Program-made: the position numbers and the translations under genes
Shown here: positions 1 through 9,887 of the stretch, in pieces
Position numbering within the stretch: the first letter of the stretch is position 1
How the letters are laid out: the number at the start of each line of letters is the position of its first letter
Notes under the pieces: model-generated
What the model saw: only the letters and a program-made list of their open reading frames with translations
Told to the model about the DNA's origin: nothing
Database searches by the model: none
Assembly (NCBI GenBank): GCA_964602595.1
Contig: CAZRRO010000012.1
Location: forward strand, 139,062-203,061
Source of the DNA: CAIWAH01 sp964602595
GTDB lineage: Bacteria; Verrucomicrobiota; Verrucomicrobiia; Limisphaerales; UBA9464
Length of the DNA stretch: 64,000 bases
Reading direction: 5' to 3'

Positions 1-3000
1 CGTTCTCGGGTTTGCCGCGAAACTTCAGCCGCAGTTCTTCCTTCTGCGTGGCAACGCCGACGGGACAGGTGTTCAGGTGGCAGACGCGGAACATCGCGCA
101 ACCGGCGGCGACCAGGGCGGCGGTGCCAAAGTTGAACTCCTCCGCGCCCAGCAAGGCAGCAAGCACGATGTCGCGGCCGGTCTTTAGGCCGCCGTCGGTG
201 CGCAGCACGATGCGGGAGCGGAGATCATTCAACATCAGCGTCTGCTGCACCTCGGCGACGCCGAACTCAAATGGTCCGCCGGTGCTCTTGATCGAACTGA
301 GGGGCGAAGCGCCAGTGCCGCCGTCGTGGCCGGAAATCAGCACGACGTCGGCGTAGGCTTTGGCCACACCAGCGGCGACGGTGCCCACGCCGGCGCAGGC
401 GACCAGCTTCACGCAGACCTTGGCGCGAGGGTTGACCTGCTTTAGGTCGAAGATGAGCTGCGCGAGATCCTCGATGGAATAGATGTCGTGGTGTGGCGGC
501 GGCGAGATGAGCGGCACGCCGGGAACGCTGTAACGCAGCTTGGCGATGAGCGGGCTGACCTTGTGGCCGGGCAACTGGCCGCCTTCGCCGGGCTTCGCGC
601 CCTGGGCCATCTTGATCTCAATCTCCTGCGCACTGGCGAGGTAGGCCGGAGTGACGCCGAAGCGTCCGGAGGCCACCTGCTTGATCGCGGAGCACTTCTC
701 GTTGTTGTAGCGGGCCGGATCTTCGCCGCCTTCCCCGGAGTTGGACTTGCCCCCGATGCTGTTCATCGCGATGGCGAGGCACTCGTGGGCCTCCGGCGAA
801 AGCGCGCCGAGCGACATGCCGGCCGTCGTGAAGCGGCGGCGGATTTCCTCAATGGGCTCCACTTCGGCGAGCGGAACCACGGTGCCCGACGGCTTGAAGT
901 CGAGCAGGTCGCGCGGGCTGACCGGTTCCCGTTTGTTGACCGTCTCCATGTATTTCAGGAACTCCTCGCGCTGGCCCGACTTGAGGAAACGGTGGAGCGT
1001 GCCAACGACCTGCGGATTGTAGGCGTGGAACTCGCCCTTGCCGCCTTTCGCGACGCGGTAGTTGCCGCCGACGTCGAGCGCCGCGCTTTCCGGCGCGCCG
1101 AACGCGGCCTGATGCCGGCGGAGCGCATCGTGGCCGATCTGGGCGAATGCGATGCCGCCGACTTGGCTCGTGGTGCCGAGGAAGCACCGTTCAATCACCT
1201 CGGGCCCAATGCCGATGGCTTCGAAGAGCTGTCCGCCGCGATAGCTGGCGACGGTTGAGATGCCCATCTTGGCCATGACCTTGAGCAAGCCGCTTTCGAT
1301 GGCCTTCCGGTAATTGGCTGCCGCCTTGTCGAAGGGGAGTTCGCCGTATTTGCCGCTCTCGACCGCGTTGCGGATCGTGTCGAGTGCGACATAGGGGAAA
1401 ATCGCGCTGGCCCCGAAACCGATCAGGCAGGCGAAGTGGTGCACGTCGCGCGGTTCACCGGCTTCGCAGACCAGTGAGACCCGGAGGCGTTTGCCCTCGC
1501 GGATGAGGTGGTGATGCACCGCACCGACAACCAAGAGCATGGGCAACGGAACTAGCTGAGCAGCGGTTCCTCGGTCCGTGAGCACCAAGACTTGGCACCC
1601 GGTGTCCACCGCTTGGCTCGCCCGGGCACAGATGGCGTTCAAGGCAGCCTCAATGCCGGCTTCGCCCGCGGCGGCTGGGAAATGGCACGCCAGCACTGCC
1701 GCCGGAAAGCCGGGCACGTTCTTCAGCGCTTCCAGCTCGTGGCCGAGGAGGATCGGCGAATCGATGCGGACCTGTCGCGCGTGTTCAGGCGATTCTTCAA
1801 ACCAGGAGAGCCGGTGGCCCAGCATGGTGCCGAGCGACATGACGACTTTCTCGCGGATCGAATCAATCGGCGGATTGGTGACCTGCGCGAAGAGCTGCTT
1901 GAAGTAGTCGAAGAGCAGCCGCGGGCGCTTGGACAACACGGCGAACGGGGTGTCGTCGCCCATCGAACCGACCGGTTCCGCCGCCTGCGTCGCCATCGGG
2001 GTAAGCAGGTCCTCGACTTGTTCCTGGTCCCAGCCGAACGCGATTTGCTGCGAGGTAAGGTCCAGCAGATTGACCGGCTGGCTGGTCGCGGCCGCTTGGT
2101 GAGGCGTCAGCCGGACCAAGTTTTGGGCGACCCACTCCGAGTAGGGTTGGCGGGAGGCCATCAGGCCCTTGACCTCGTCATTGTCGAGGAAGACGCCCGC
2201 CTCGGTGTCGATGGCGAGCATCTTGCCGGGGCCGAGGCGGCCCTTTTTCACGACCAGCTTTTCATCGCCGGCCACGACGCCAACTTCGGAGCCCATGACG
2301 ATCAGGCCATCCTGGTAGATCTTGTAGCGGGCGGGGCGCAGGCCGTTGCGATCCAGGGTCGCACCGATGTAATGGCCGTCGGAAAACGCGACGGCGGCCG
2401 GGCCGTCCCAAGGCTCATTGAGGCAGGCGTGAAACTGGTAGAACGCCCGCAGCTTGGGATCCATGTCGGTCATGTTTTCCCACGCCTCGGGCGCCAACAT
2501 CATGATGGCATGCCGGATGTCGCGGCCGGAGAGCTGGAGCGCCTCCAGCGCATTGTCGAGCGCGGCGGAATCCGAGCCGCCCGGCTGGATCAGCGGCTTG
2601 AGGGTCTCAATTTCGTCGCCCCACACCGCGGACGTCAGCTCGCGTTCGCGGGCGCGGGTCCAGTTCTTGTTGCCGAGCAGGGTGTTGATCTCGCCGTTGT
2701 GGGCGAGCATCCGGAACGGGTGTGCGAGCTTCCAGTTGGGGAAAGTGTTGGTCGAATAACGCTGGTGGAAGATCGCGAGTGCACTGACGAAGAGCGGATC
2801 CTTCAGGTCGGGATAGAACTTGGGCAACTGCGGCGCGTTGAAGAGGCCCTTGTAAACGATAGTCCGCGACGACATCGAGGGGATATAGAAACCCTCGACC
2901 TTCTCGGCGAGCGTGGCCCGTTCCGCGTGGTTCCGCACCAGGAACAGCTTCCGCTCGAACTCGTCCTGCGACCATCGCGGATCGCGACCGAGCAGGCACT

Positions 3001-3451
3001 GGAGCATCTCCGGCATCGTGTTGCGCGCCTTCTCACCGAGACAGCGGGCGTTGACCGGCACCGGTCGCCAGGCGAGGAAATACACGCCGTATTGCTCGCA
3101 CGCCTGCTCGACGAAATGGCGGCACTTGGCGACGAGAAAGCGGTTGCCCGCCGGCAGAAACAGGAAGCCTACTGCCAAGTCTTCCGGCTGGACCGCCTTC
3201 AGGCCAAGCTTCTCCGCCTCCCGCTGGAAGAATGCCTTTGGCAGCTGAGTCAGGAGGCCCGCGCCATCACCGGTTGTCGCGTCAGCGTCGAGGGCACCGC
3301 GGTGGGACAGCGAGTTAAGCGCTTCGAGGGCGAATTCGACGATGCGATGTTCCTTTTTGCCGTTGATGTTGGCGACGAAGCCGACGCCACAGGCATCGTG
3401 TTCGAACTCGGGACGGTAGAGCGACTCGGGAACGGACGGATACGAGGTCAT
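1..3451 (-). CDS. gltB: Glutamate synthase large subunit, second copy (C-terminal part beyond left edge)
   Basis: Open on the minus strand from ATG at 3451 to the window edge, about 1150 codons with no stop. It makes glutamate from glutamine and 2-oxoglutarate. The N-terminus mirrors the neighbouring GltB: a short propeptide then HDACGVGFVANI, whose Cys is the Ntn glutaminase nucleophile. SHRGALDADATTGDGAG follows, and near the edge the 3Fe-4S motif GCAMFRVCHLNTCPVGVATQ is intact. The missing part would be the end of the FMN barrel and the GXGXG C-terminal domain, about 350-380 residues. It lies 157 bp downstream of gltD behind a terminator, so it probably has its own promoter. It is clearly diverged from the other copy rather than a recent duplicate. 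Confidence 0.93.
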   Translation of the reverse strand, partial: MTSYPSVPESLYRPEFEHDACGVGFVANINGKKEHRIVEFALEALNSLSHRGALDADATTGDGAGLLTQLPKAFFQREAEKLGLKAVQPEDLAVGFLFLPAGNRFLVAKCRHFVEQACEQYGVYFLAWRPVPVNARCLGEKARNTMPEMLQCLLGRDPRWSQDEFERKLFLVRNHAERATLAEKVEGFYIPSMSSRTIVYKGLFNAPQLPKFYPDLKDPLFVSALAIFHQRYSTNTFPNWKLAHPFRMLAHNGEINTLLGNKNWTRARERELTSAVWGDEIETLKPLIQPGGSDSAALDNALEALQLSGRDIRHAIMMLAPEAWENMTDMDPKLRAFYQFHACLNEPWDGPAAVAFSDGHYIGATLDRNGLRPARYKIYQDGLIVMGSEVGVVAGDEKLVVKKGRLGPGKMLAIDTEAGVFLDNDEVKGLMASRQPYSEWVAQNLVRLTPHQAAATSQPVNLLDLTSQQIAFGWDQEQVEDLLTPMATQAAEPVGSMGDDTPFAVLSKRPRLLFDYFKQLFAQVTNPPIDSIREKVVMSLGTMLGHRLSWFEESPEHARQVRIDSPILLGHELEALKNVPGFPAAVLACHFPAAAGEAGIEAALNAICARASQAVDTGCQVLVLTDRGTAAQLVPLPMLLVVGAVHHHLIREGKRLRVSLVCEAGEPRDVHHFACLIGFGASAIFPYVALDTIRNAVESGKYGELPFDKAAANYRKAIESGLLKVMAKMGISTVASYRGGQLFEAIGIGPEVIERCFLGTTSQVGGIAFAQIGHDALRRHQAAFGAPESAALDVGGNYRVAKGGKGEFHAYNPQVVGTLHRFLKSGQREEFLKYMETVNKREPVSPRDLLDFKPSGTVVPLAEVEPIEEIRRRFTTAGMSLGALSPEAHECLAIAMNSIGGKSNSGEGGEDPARYNNEKCSAIKQVASGRFGVTPAYLASAQEIEIKMAQGAKPGEGGQLPGHKVSPLIAKLRYSVPGVPLISPPPHHDIYSIEDLAQLIFDLKQVNPRAKVCVKLVACAGVGTVAAGVAKAYADVVLISGHDGGTGASPLSSIKSTGGPFEFGVAEVQQTLMLNDLRSRIVLRTDGGLKTGRDIVLAALLGAEEFNFGTAALVAAGCAMFRVCHLNTCPVGVATQKEELRLKFRGKPEN

Positions 3452-3544
3452 GTTGCAGCGCAAAGGTGGCCGCGGGAGTGGCCCGCCGGCCGGGAGGAAT
3501 TCAGGGATGGAATCCCGGTGGTCGTCACGGGAATTCCGGGGCGG

Positions 3545-3579
3545 AAAAGGAAAACGCCTCATCATTCAGCGATGAGGCG
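3545..3579 (-). terminator. Rho-independent-like terminator after gltD
   Basis: A perfect 9-bp stem (CGCCTCATC/GATGAGGCG, 3555-3579, 7-nt loop) is followed in the minus direction by TTTTCCTTTT (3545-3554). It lies 30 bp past the gltD stop and about 100 bp before the second gltB start, so it should separate the gltB-gltD transcript from the second gltB. Confidence 0.7.
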
Positions 3580-3608
3580 CGCGGACCGGGAAACGGGCTG
3601 GGATGAAC

Positions 3609-5087
3609 TCAGGGCAGTGACGTTGAACCCATCAGGAAGCGATCGCATTCCCGGGCGGCACCACGCCCTTCGTTGAAGGCCCAGACGACTAGGGATTGCC
3701 CACGGCGGCAGTCACCGGCAGCAAAGACCTTGGGAATGCTGGTGGTGAACTTGCCGTGCTCGGCCTTTACGTTGGAACGGGGGTCGCGCTCTACCGCGAG
3801 GGATTCCAGCAGCGGCTGTTCGGGCCCGAGGAAGCCCATGGCGAGCAGGACCAGCTGGGCGGGAACGATGCGGTCGGTGCCGGGAACGTCCACGGGGATG
3901 AACTGGCCCTTCTCGTTCTTGTCCCACCTAATCTCGACGAGATGGACGCCGGACACGTTGCCGTTCTCGTCGCTGAGGAACTTCTTCGCGGTGGTCAGAT
4001 AGACACGCGGATCGGCGCCGAACTTGGCCGCGGCCTCTTCCTGGCCGTAGTCGAGCTTGTAGGTCTTGGGCCATTCGGGCCACGGATTGTCCTTGGCGCG
4101 TTCCTGCGGGGGCTTCGGGAGGATTTCGACCTGGACGAGGCTCTTGCAGCCGTGGCGGATGGAAGTGCCCACGCAGTCAGTGCCGGTGTCGCCGCCACCG
4201 ATGATGATGACATCCTTGCCGGCCGCCGTGATGGCCGGGTCGGCCTTGTCGAGGACGGCTTTGGTGTTGCCGTGCAGGAATTCCATCGCGAAATGGATGC
4301 CTTTCAGGCTGCGGCCTTCGATGGGCAGGTCGCGCGGTTTGGTGGCGCCGGTGCAGAGCACGACGGCGTCGAAGTCGTTGAGGAGCTCCTGTGAGGTGAT
4401 GTCCTTGCCGACCTCCGTGTTACAGCGGAAGGCGATGCCCTCGCGCTCCATCTGCTTGAGGCGGCGCAGCACGACCTGCTTCTTGTCGAGCTTCATGTTG
4501 GGGATGCCATACATGAGCAGGCCGCCCGGCCGGTCGGCACGCTCGAAGACGGTGACCCAGTGACCGGCGCGGTTGAGCTGCGCGGCGGCGCTCAGGCCGG
4601 AGGGGCCGGAACCGACGACGGCGACCTTCTTGCCGGTGCGCTTCTTCGGCGGCTGCGGTTTGACCCAGCCTTCGGCCCAGCCCTTGTCGATGATCGAGAC
4701 CTCGATGTTCTTGATCGTCACGGGCGGGGCGTTGATGCCAAGCACGCACGAACCTTCACACGGAGCCGGGCAGACCCGGCCGGTGAATTCCGGGAAGTTG
4801 TTGGTCTTGTGCAACCGATCAAGCGCTTCGCGCCAGAGCCCGCGGTAAACAAGGTCGTTCCACTCAGGGATCAGGTTGTTGATCGGGCAGCCGCTGGCCA
4901 TGCCGCTGACAAGCGACCCGTTGTGGCAGAAAGGAACGCCGCAATCCATGCAACGGGCGCCTTGTTCACGCAGCTTGGCCTCGTCCAAATGCTCGTGGAA
5001 TTCATTCCAGTCGCGGATGCGCTTGAGGGCGCTGCGGTCGAGGGGCAATTCGCGGACGTAGTCGAGGAATCCTGTGGGTTTACCCAT
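3609..5087 (-). CDS. gltD: Glutamate synthase small subunit (NADPH)
   Basis: 492 aa, normal for GltD. It passes electrons from NADPH via FAD and Fe-S clusters to the large subunit. The N-terminal region carries the cluster cysteines (CMDCGVPFCH, then CPINN and CPAPCEGSCVLGI). The FAD dinucleotide motif VVGSGPSGLSAA is at about residue 155 and the NAD(P)H motif IIGGGDTGTDC at about 297. The C-terminal GDCRRGQSLVVWA binds FAD. It starts 47 bp downstream of gltB (5135-9727), so the two are probably one transcript. It is the only small subunit visible for two large subunits. Confidence 0.97.
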   Translation of the reverse strand: MGKPTGFLDYVRELPLDRSALKRIRDWNEFHEHLDEAKLREQGARCMDCGVPFCHNGSLVSGMASGCPINNLIPEWNDLVYRGLWREALDRLHKTNNFPEFTGRVCPAPCEGSCVLGINAPPVTIKNIEVSIIDKGWAEGWVKPQPPKKRTGKKVAVVGSGPSGLSAAAQLNRAGHWVTVFERADRPGGLLMYGIPNMKLDKKQVVLRRLKQMEREGIAFRCNTEVGKDITSQELLNDFDAVVLCTGATKPRDLPIEGRSLKGIHFAMEFLHGNTKAVLDKADPAITAAGKDVIIIGGGDTGTDCVGTSIRHGCKSLVQVEILPKPPQERAKDNPWPEWPKTYKLDYGQEEAAAKFGADPRVYLTTAKKFLSDENGNVSGVHLVEIRWDKNEKGQFIPVDVPGTDRIVPAQLVLLAMGFLGPEQPLLESLAVERDPRSNVKAEHGKFTTSIPKVFAAGDCRRGQSLVVWAFNEGRGAARECDRFLMGSTSLP

Positions 5088-5134
5088 TTCTCAGTTTCGT
5101 TCGGGGTCTTAAATGGTGGTGGAACGGCGCGGGC

Positions 5135-8100
5135 TCAGCCGCCGCCGACGCGGGACGCATCCTTGGAGTTGGCTTCGAACGCCGCGTTGAGCGCGTCGTC
5201 GCCGGTGAGGCCGTCGGCCTTCGCTTTCTTGATTGCCGCGAGCACGCGCTTGTAATCCTTGGGCATCACTTTCACGAACTTGGGCAGGTAGGCGACCCAT
5301 TCGCGGAGGATGGTCGCCGCCCGGGTGCTCTTGGTGTTGATGGCGTGGTTCTCGATCATCGCCTTCAGGGTCGCGACGTCCTCGTCGTCGAGCTTCTCGA
5401 TGCCGACCATCTGCATGTTGCAGCGAGTCGCGAAGTCGCCCTTCTCGTCGAGCAGGTAGGCCACGCCGCCGGACATGCCGGCCGCGAAGTTGCGGCCGGT
5501 GGGCCCGAGCACGACCACGGTGCCGCCGGTCATGTATTCGCAGCCGTGGTCGCCGATGGCTTCCACGACGGCCTTCACGCCGGAATTGCGGACGCCGAAG
5601 CGCTCGCCCGCCATGCCGCGGATGAAGACCTCGCCGGCGGTCGCGCCGTAGAGCGCGACGTTGCCGATGATCATGTTCTCCTCCGCCGCGAAGGTGGAGC
5701 CGGCAGGCGGGAACAGGCTGATCTTGCCGCCACTGAGACCCTTGCCGAAGTAGTCGTTCGCGTCGCCCTCCAGGATGAAGGTCATGCCCTTCGGCATGAA
5801 GGCGCCGAAGCTCTGGCCGGCGCTGCCCTTGAAGGTAATCTCAATCGTGTCCTCTGGCAGGCCCGCGGCACCGTGACGACGGGTGAGTTCGCTGCCGGTG
5901 ATCGTGCCGACCACGCGATTGACGTTCCGGACCGGCAGAGTGGCGCGGACCTTTTCGCCGCGGGCCAAGGCGGGTTCGCAGATGGCCAGCAACTGGGTGA
6001 CGTCGAGCGACTTGTCGATGCCGTGGTCCTGAACCATCTGGCAGTATCGGCCCACTTCCGGGCCAGCTTCCGGCTGGTAGAGGATCTTGCTGAAGTCTAC
6101 GCCCTTGGCCTTCCAGTGCTCAATGGCCTGGCGCGGTTCGAGGCGGTCGGTGCGGCCGACCATCTCATTGATCGTCCGGAAGCCAAGTTGGGCCATGAGT
6201 TCACGGACTTCCTGGGCGATGAACTTCATGAAGTTCACGACGTGCGCGGGGTCACCCGTGAAACGCTTGCGCAGCTCGGGGTCCTGGGTGGCGACACCGA
6301 CCGGGCAGGTATTCAGGTGGCAGACGCGCATCATGATGCAGCCGAGCGAAACCAGCGGCGCGGTGGCGAAGCCGAATTCCTCGGCGCCGAGCAGCGCGGC
6401 AATGACGACGTCGCGGCCGGTCTTCAACTGTCCGTCGGTCTCCACCACGATGCGGGAGCGAAGATTGTTCAGCACGAGCGTCTGGTGGGTTTCGGCGAGG
6501 CCGAGCTCCCAGGGAATGCCCGCATGCTTGATGGAAGTCTGCGGCGAAGCGCCCGTGCCGCCATCGTAACCGGAGATCAGCACGACGTCGGCGTGGGCCT
6601 TGGCCACACCGGCGGCAATGGTGCCCACGCCGACTTCCGATACCAGCTTGACGCTGATGCGGGCCTTGACGTTGGAGTTCTTGAGGTCGTGGATCAGTTC
6701 GGCGAGATCCTCGATGGAGTAGATGTCGTGGTGCGGCGGAGGGGAGATGAGGCCGACCCCGGGCGTCGAATGCCGGGTCTTGGCGACCCACGGGTAAACC
6801 TTGGTGCCGGGCAACTGGCCGCCTTCGCCGGGCTTAGCGCCCTGCGCCATCTTGATCTGCAATTCCTTGGCGTTGACCAAGTATTGGCTCGTGACTCCAA
6901 AGCGGCCGGAGGCGACCTGCTTGATCGCAGAATTCTTCGAATCGCCCTGCTCGTTGGTCCAGGTGAAACGCTCCGGGTCCTCACCGCCTTCGCCCGTGTT
7001 CGACTTGCCGCCGACCCGGTTCATGGCGATGGCCAGCGCTTCGTGGGCTTCTTTGGAGATTGAGCCGTAGCTCATCGCGCCGGTCTTGAAGCGCTTCAGG
7101 ATGGACTCGACGGACTCCACCTCCTCAATCGGGATGGCCGTAGCCGCCTTGAAATCGAGCAGGCCGCGGAGCGTTGCCCAATTCTTGAACTGCTCGTTGA
7201 CGGACTTGGAGTAATCTTGAAATGCCTTGTAGTCGGCATTACGGACGGCCTTCTGGAGCTTGTGCACCGTCTCCGGATTGAAGAGGTGATATTCTCCCTC
7301 CCGCCGCCACTGGTAGCGGCCGCCGACGTCGAGCACGTTGACCCCGGACTTGCGATCGGGGAAGGCGACGCGGTGGCGAAGCTCGATTTCCTTGGCGATC
7401 TCCTCCATGCCAACGCCCTCGACCCGGGTCGGGGTCCACGTGAAATACTTGTCGACGACGGCTTCGTTGATGCCGATGGCCTCGAAGATCTGGGCGCCGC
7501 GATAGGATTGGATCGTGGAGATGCCCATCTTGGAGGCGACCTTCACGACGCCCTTGACGGCAGCCTTCACGAAATTCTTGCAGGCGGTCTTGTGGTCCAC
7601 GCCGACGAGCATGCCCTGGCGGATCATGTCGTCGATGGACTCGAAGGCGAGATACGGATTGATTGCCCCGCAACCGTAGCCGATTAGCAGCGAGAAGTGG
7701 TGGACTTCACGCGGTTCGCCCGACTCGAGCACGAGGCCGACCTTGGTTCGGGTGCCCTCGCGGATCAGGTGATGATGCAGGCCGCTGACGGCGAGCAGGG
7801 CGGGGATCGCGGCATTCTTCGGGTTCACCCCACGGTCAGAAAGGATGATTATGTTGATCCCGTCTGCGATGGCCTTGGATGCGGCCTTGAACAGGTCCTT
7901 GAGCGCCTTCTCCAGGGCCTTGGCGCCTCGGTCGACCCTGTAGAGAATGGGCAGAGTGATGGACTTGTAGCCGGGCTGGTCGAGGTGCTTGAGCTTGGCG
8001 AATTCCTCGTTGGTCAGCACCGGGGATTTCAGCTCGATCAAATGGCAGCTTTCCGGAACCGGGTTCAGCAGGTTCTTCTCGGAGCCAATGGTCGTTATCG

Positions 8101-9727
8101 CGCTGGTGACAATTTCCTCGCGGATGCAGTCGATCGGCGGGTTGGTGACCTGCGCAAAGAGTTGCTGGAAGTAATTGTAGAGCAGTTGCGATTTGTTCGA
8201 CAGCACCGCGATCGGGGTGTCGGTGCCCATGGAGCCGATCGCTTCCACGCCGTCCCGAGCCATCGGAACCATCAGCATCCGCAAATCCTCGAACGTGTAG
8301 CCAAACGCCTGCTGGCGCTGCAGCACGGTGTCGTGGCTGGGTTCCGGCAGATGCTCGGGGTCGGGCAGGGAGGCCAGTTCGATGAGGTGCTGGTTAAGCC
8401 ATTGGCGATAGGGCTGTTCGCTGGCGATCTGATCCTTGATCTCCGCGTCATCGACGATGCGGCCCAAGTTCGTATCGATGTAGAACATCCGGCCCGGTTG
8501 CAGCCGACCTTTCTGGAGGATGTTGTCCGGGGCCACGTCGAGGACGCCGACCTCCGACGCCATGATCACGTGGTCGTCCTTGGTGACGTAGTAGCGCGAA
8601 GGGCGGAGGCCATTACGGTCCAACGAAGCGCCGATGCGGACGCCGTCGGTGAAGGCGATGCAGGCTGGTCCGTCCCACGGTTCCATCAGGCAGGAGTGGT
8701 ATTCGTAGAACGCCTTCTTCTCGTCGCTCATGGACTCGTGGTTCGCCCACGGCTCCGGAATCATCATCATCATCGCGTGCGGAAGCGAGCGGCCGGCGAG
8801 CACCAGCAGTTCGAGCACGTTGTCGAACATGGCCGAGTCGCTGCCGTTAGGATCCACGATGGGAAGAACCTTCTGGATGTCCTCACCGAAGGCGTCCGAT
8901 TGGAACAAGGCCTCGCGGGCGTGCATCCAGTTGATGTTGCCGCGGAGGGTGTTGATCTCGCCGTTGTGCGCGATGTAGCGGTAAGGGTGGGAACGCGCCC
9001 AGCTCGGGAAGGTGTTCGTGCTGAACCGGGAGTGGATCAGCGCGAGCGCCGTCTTCATCGCCGGGTTCTTCAGTTCCGGGAAATACTTGTCCACCTGCTC
9101 GGTGAGCAGCATGCCCTTGTAGACCAGGGTGCGGCAGGAAAGGCTGCAAACATACCAGAAGCCCGCACCGTCCTTCGTGGAACAGCGGATCTCCGTGTAG
9201 GCCCGCTTGCGGATGACATAGAGCTTCCGCTCGAAAGCGAGGTCGTCCTTCAGGTCGGCGGCGCGGCCGATGAACACCTGCCGGACATGCGGCTCCGACG
9301 CCTTCGCGGTCTCGCCGAGGGAACTATTGTCGGTCGGCACCGTCCGCCACCCGAGGAAATCCTGGCCCTCGGAGTTGACGATTTTCTCGAAGGTCTGTTC
9401 CAGCTTGCGGCGCTGCCGGGGGTCGGGCGGGAGATAGATCATCCCGACGCCATATTCGCCGGCGGGGGGCAGCGTGATGCCGGCTTTTTGGGCGGCTTCC
9501 ACAAGAAATTCATGCGGCATCTGGATGAGGATGCCGGCGCCGTCGCCGGTATTGGCCTCACAGCCACAGGCCCCTCGGTGGTCGAGGTTCCGCAAAATCT
9601 GCAGGCCCTGCTCGACGAGCGCGTGGGATTTGACGCCCTTGATGTTGGCGACAAAACCGACGCCACAGGCGTCATGCTCGAAATCGGGCCGATACAGCGA
9701 GTTCGGAACGGACGGATACGAATTCAT
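5135..9727 (-). CDS. gltB: Glutamate synthase large subunit
   Basis: 1530 aa from ATG at 9727, typical of full-length GltB. I chose this start because MNSYPSVPNSLYRPDFEHDA then CGVGF gives the short propeptide before the nucleophile Cys, as in the second copy; the frame is open up to 10078 but that extension shows nothing conserved. Domains in order: class II glutaminase (about 20-430), central linker domain, FMN-binding synthase barrel with KPGEGGQLPG and GYDGGTGASP, 3Fe-4S motif GCIMMRVCHLNTCPVGVATQ at about 1150, and the C-terminal GXGXG beta-helix. Glutamine hydrolysis feeds ammonia through a tunnel to 2-oxoglutarate. gltD follows after 47 bp. Confidence 0.97.
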   Translation of the reverse strand: MNSYPSVPNSLYRPDFEHDACGVGFVANIKGVKSHALVEQGLQILRNLDHRGACGCEANTGDGAGILIQMPHEFLVEAAQKAGITLPPAGEYGVGMIYLPPDPRQRRKLEQTFEKIVNSEGQDFLGWRTVPTDNSSLGETAKASEPHVRQVFIGRAADLKDDLAFERKLYVIRKRAYTEIRCSTKDGAGFWYVCSLSCRTLVYKGMLLTEQVDKYFPELKNPAMKTALALIHSRFSTNTFPSWARSHPYRYIAHNGEINTLRGNINWMHAREALFQSDAFGEDIQKVLPIVDPNGSDSAMFDNVLELLVLAGRSLPHAMMMMIPEPWANHESMSDEKKAFYEYHSCLMEPWDGPACIAFTDGVRIGASLDRNGLRPSRYYVTKDDHVIMASEVGVLDVAPDNILQKGRLQPGRMFYIDTNLGRIVDDAEIKDQIASEQPYRQWLNQHLIELASLPDPEHLPEPSHDTVLQRQQAFGYTFEDLRMLMVPMARDGVEAIGSMGTDTPIAVLSNKSQLLYNYFQQLFAQVTNPPIDCIREEIVTSAITTIGSEKNLLNPVPESCHLIELKSPVLTNEEFAKLKHLDQPGYKSITLPILYRVDRGAKALEKALKDLFKAASKAIADGINIIILSDRGVNPKNAAIPALLAVSGLHHHLIREGTRTKVGLVLESGEPREVHHFSLLIGYGCGAINPYLAFESIDDMIRQGMLVGVDHKTACKNFVKAAVKGVVKVASKMGISTIQSYRGAQIFEAIGINEAVVDKYFTWTPTRVEGVGMEEIAKEIELRHRVAFPDRKSGVNVLDVGGRYQWRREGEYHLFNPETVHKLQKAVRNADYKAFQDYSKSVNEQFKNWATLRGLLDFKAATAIPIEEVESVESILKRFKTGAMSYGSISKEAHEALAIAMNRVGGKSNTGEGGEDPERFTWTNEQGDSKNSAIKQVASGRFGVTSQYLVNAKELQIKMAQGAKPGEGGQLPGTKVYPWVAKTRHSTPGVGLISPPPHHDIYSIEDLAELIHDLKNSNVKARISVKLVSEVGVGTIAAGVAKAHADVVLISGYDGGTGASPQTSIKHAGIPWELGLAETHQTLVLNNLRSRIVVETDGQLKTGRDVVIAALLGAEEFGFATAPLVSLGCIMMRVCHLNTCPVGVATQDPELRKRFTGDPAHVVNFMKFIAQEVRELMAQLGFRTINEMVGRTDRLEPRQAIEHWKAKGVDFSKILYQPEAGPEVGRYCQMVQDHGIDKSLDVTQLLAICEPALARGEKVRATLPVRNVNRVVGTITGSELTRRHGAAGLPEDTIEITFKGSAGQSFGAFMPKGMTFILEGDANDYFGKGLSGGKISLFPPAGSTFAAEENMIIGNVALYGATAGEVFIRGMAGERFGVRNSGVKAVVEAIGDHGCEYMTGGTVVVLGPTGRNFAAGMSGGVAYLLDEKGDFATRCNMQMVGIEKLDDEDVATLKAMIENHAINTKSTRAATILREWVAYLPKFVKVMPKDYKRVLAAIKKAKADGLTGDDALNAAFEANSKDASRVGGG

Positions 9728-9887
9728 GTCTCTGAGATAACGGATGCGCGGAATCACTGGCCCACGCTTGCAACCCGGCGAGCGTATGGGGTGCGTTTCC
9801 TGCAACGCAAAGGGTTTTTGCGGTTGAACCATGCCGGTCGCGCGAAGGTTTCTGGAAGCGACAAATCCGCATCGGCAACTCGTAGGC

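Noticed and set aside
1592..3676. 694-codon open frame on the plus strand
   Set aside because: Antisense to the second gltB, whose minus-strand protein is strongly conserved. The plus frame is open because of GC-rich third positions and shows no family.
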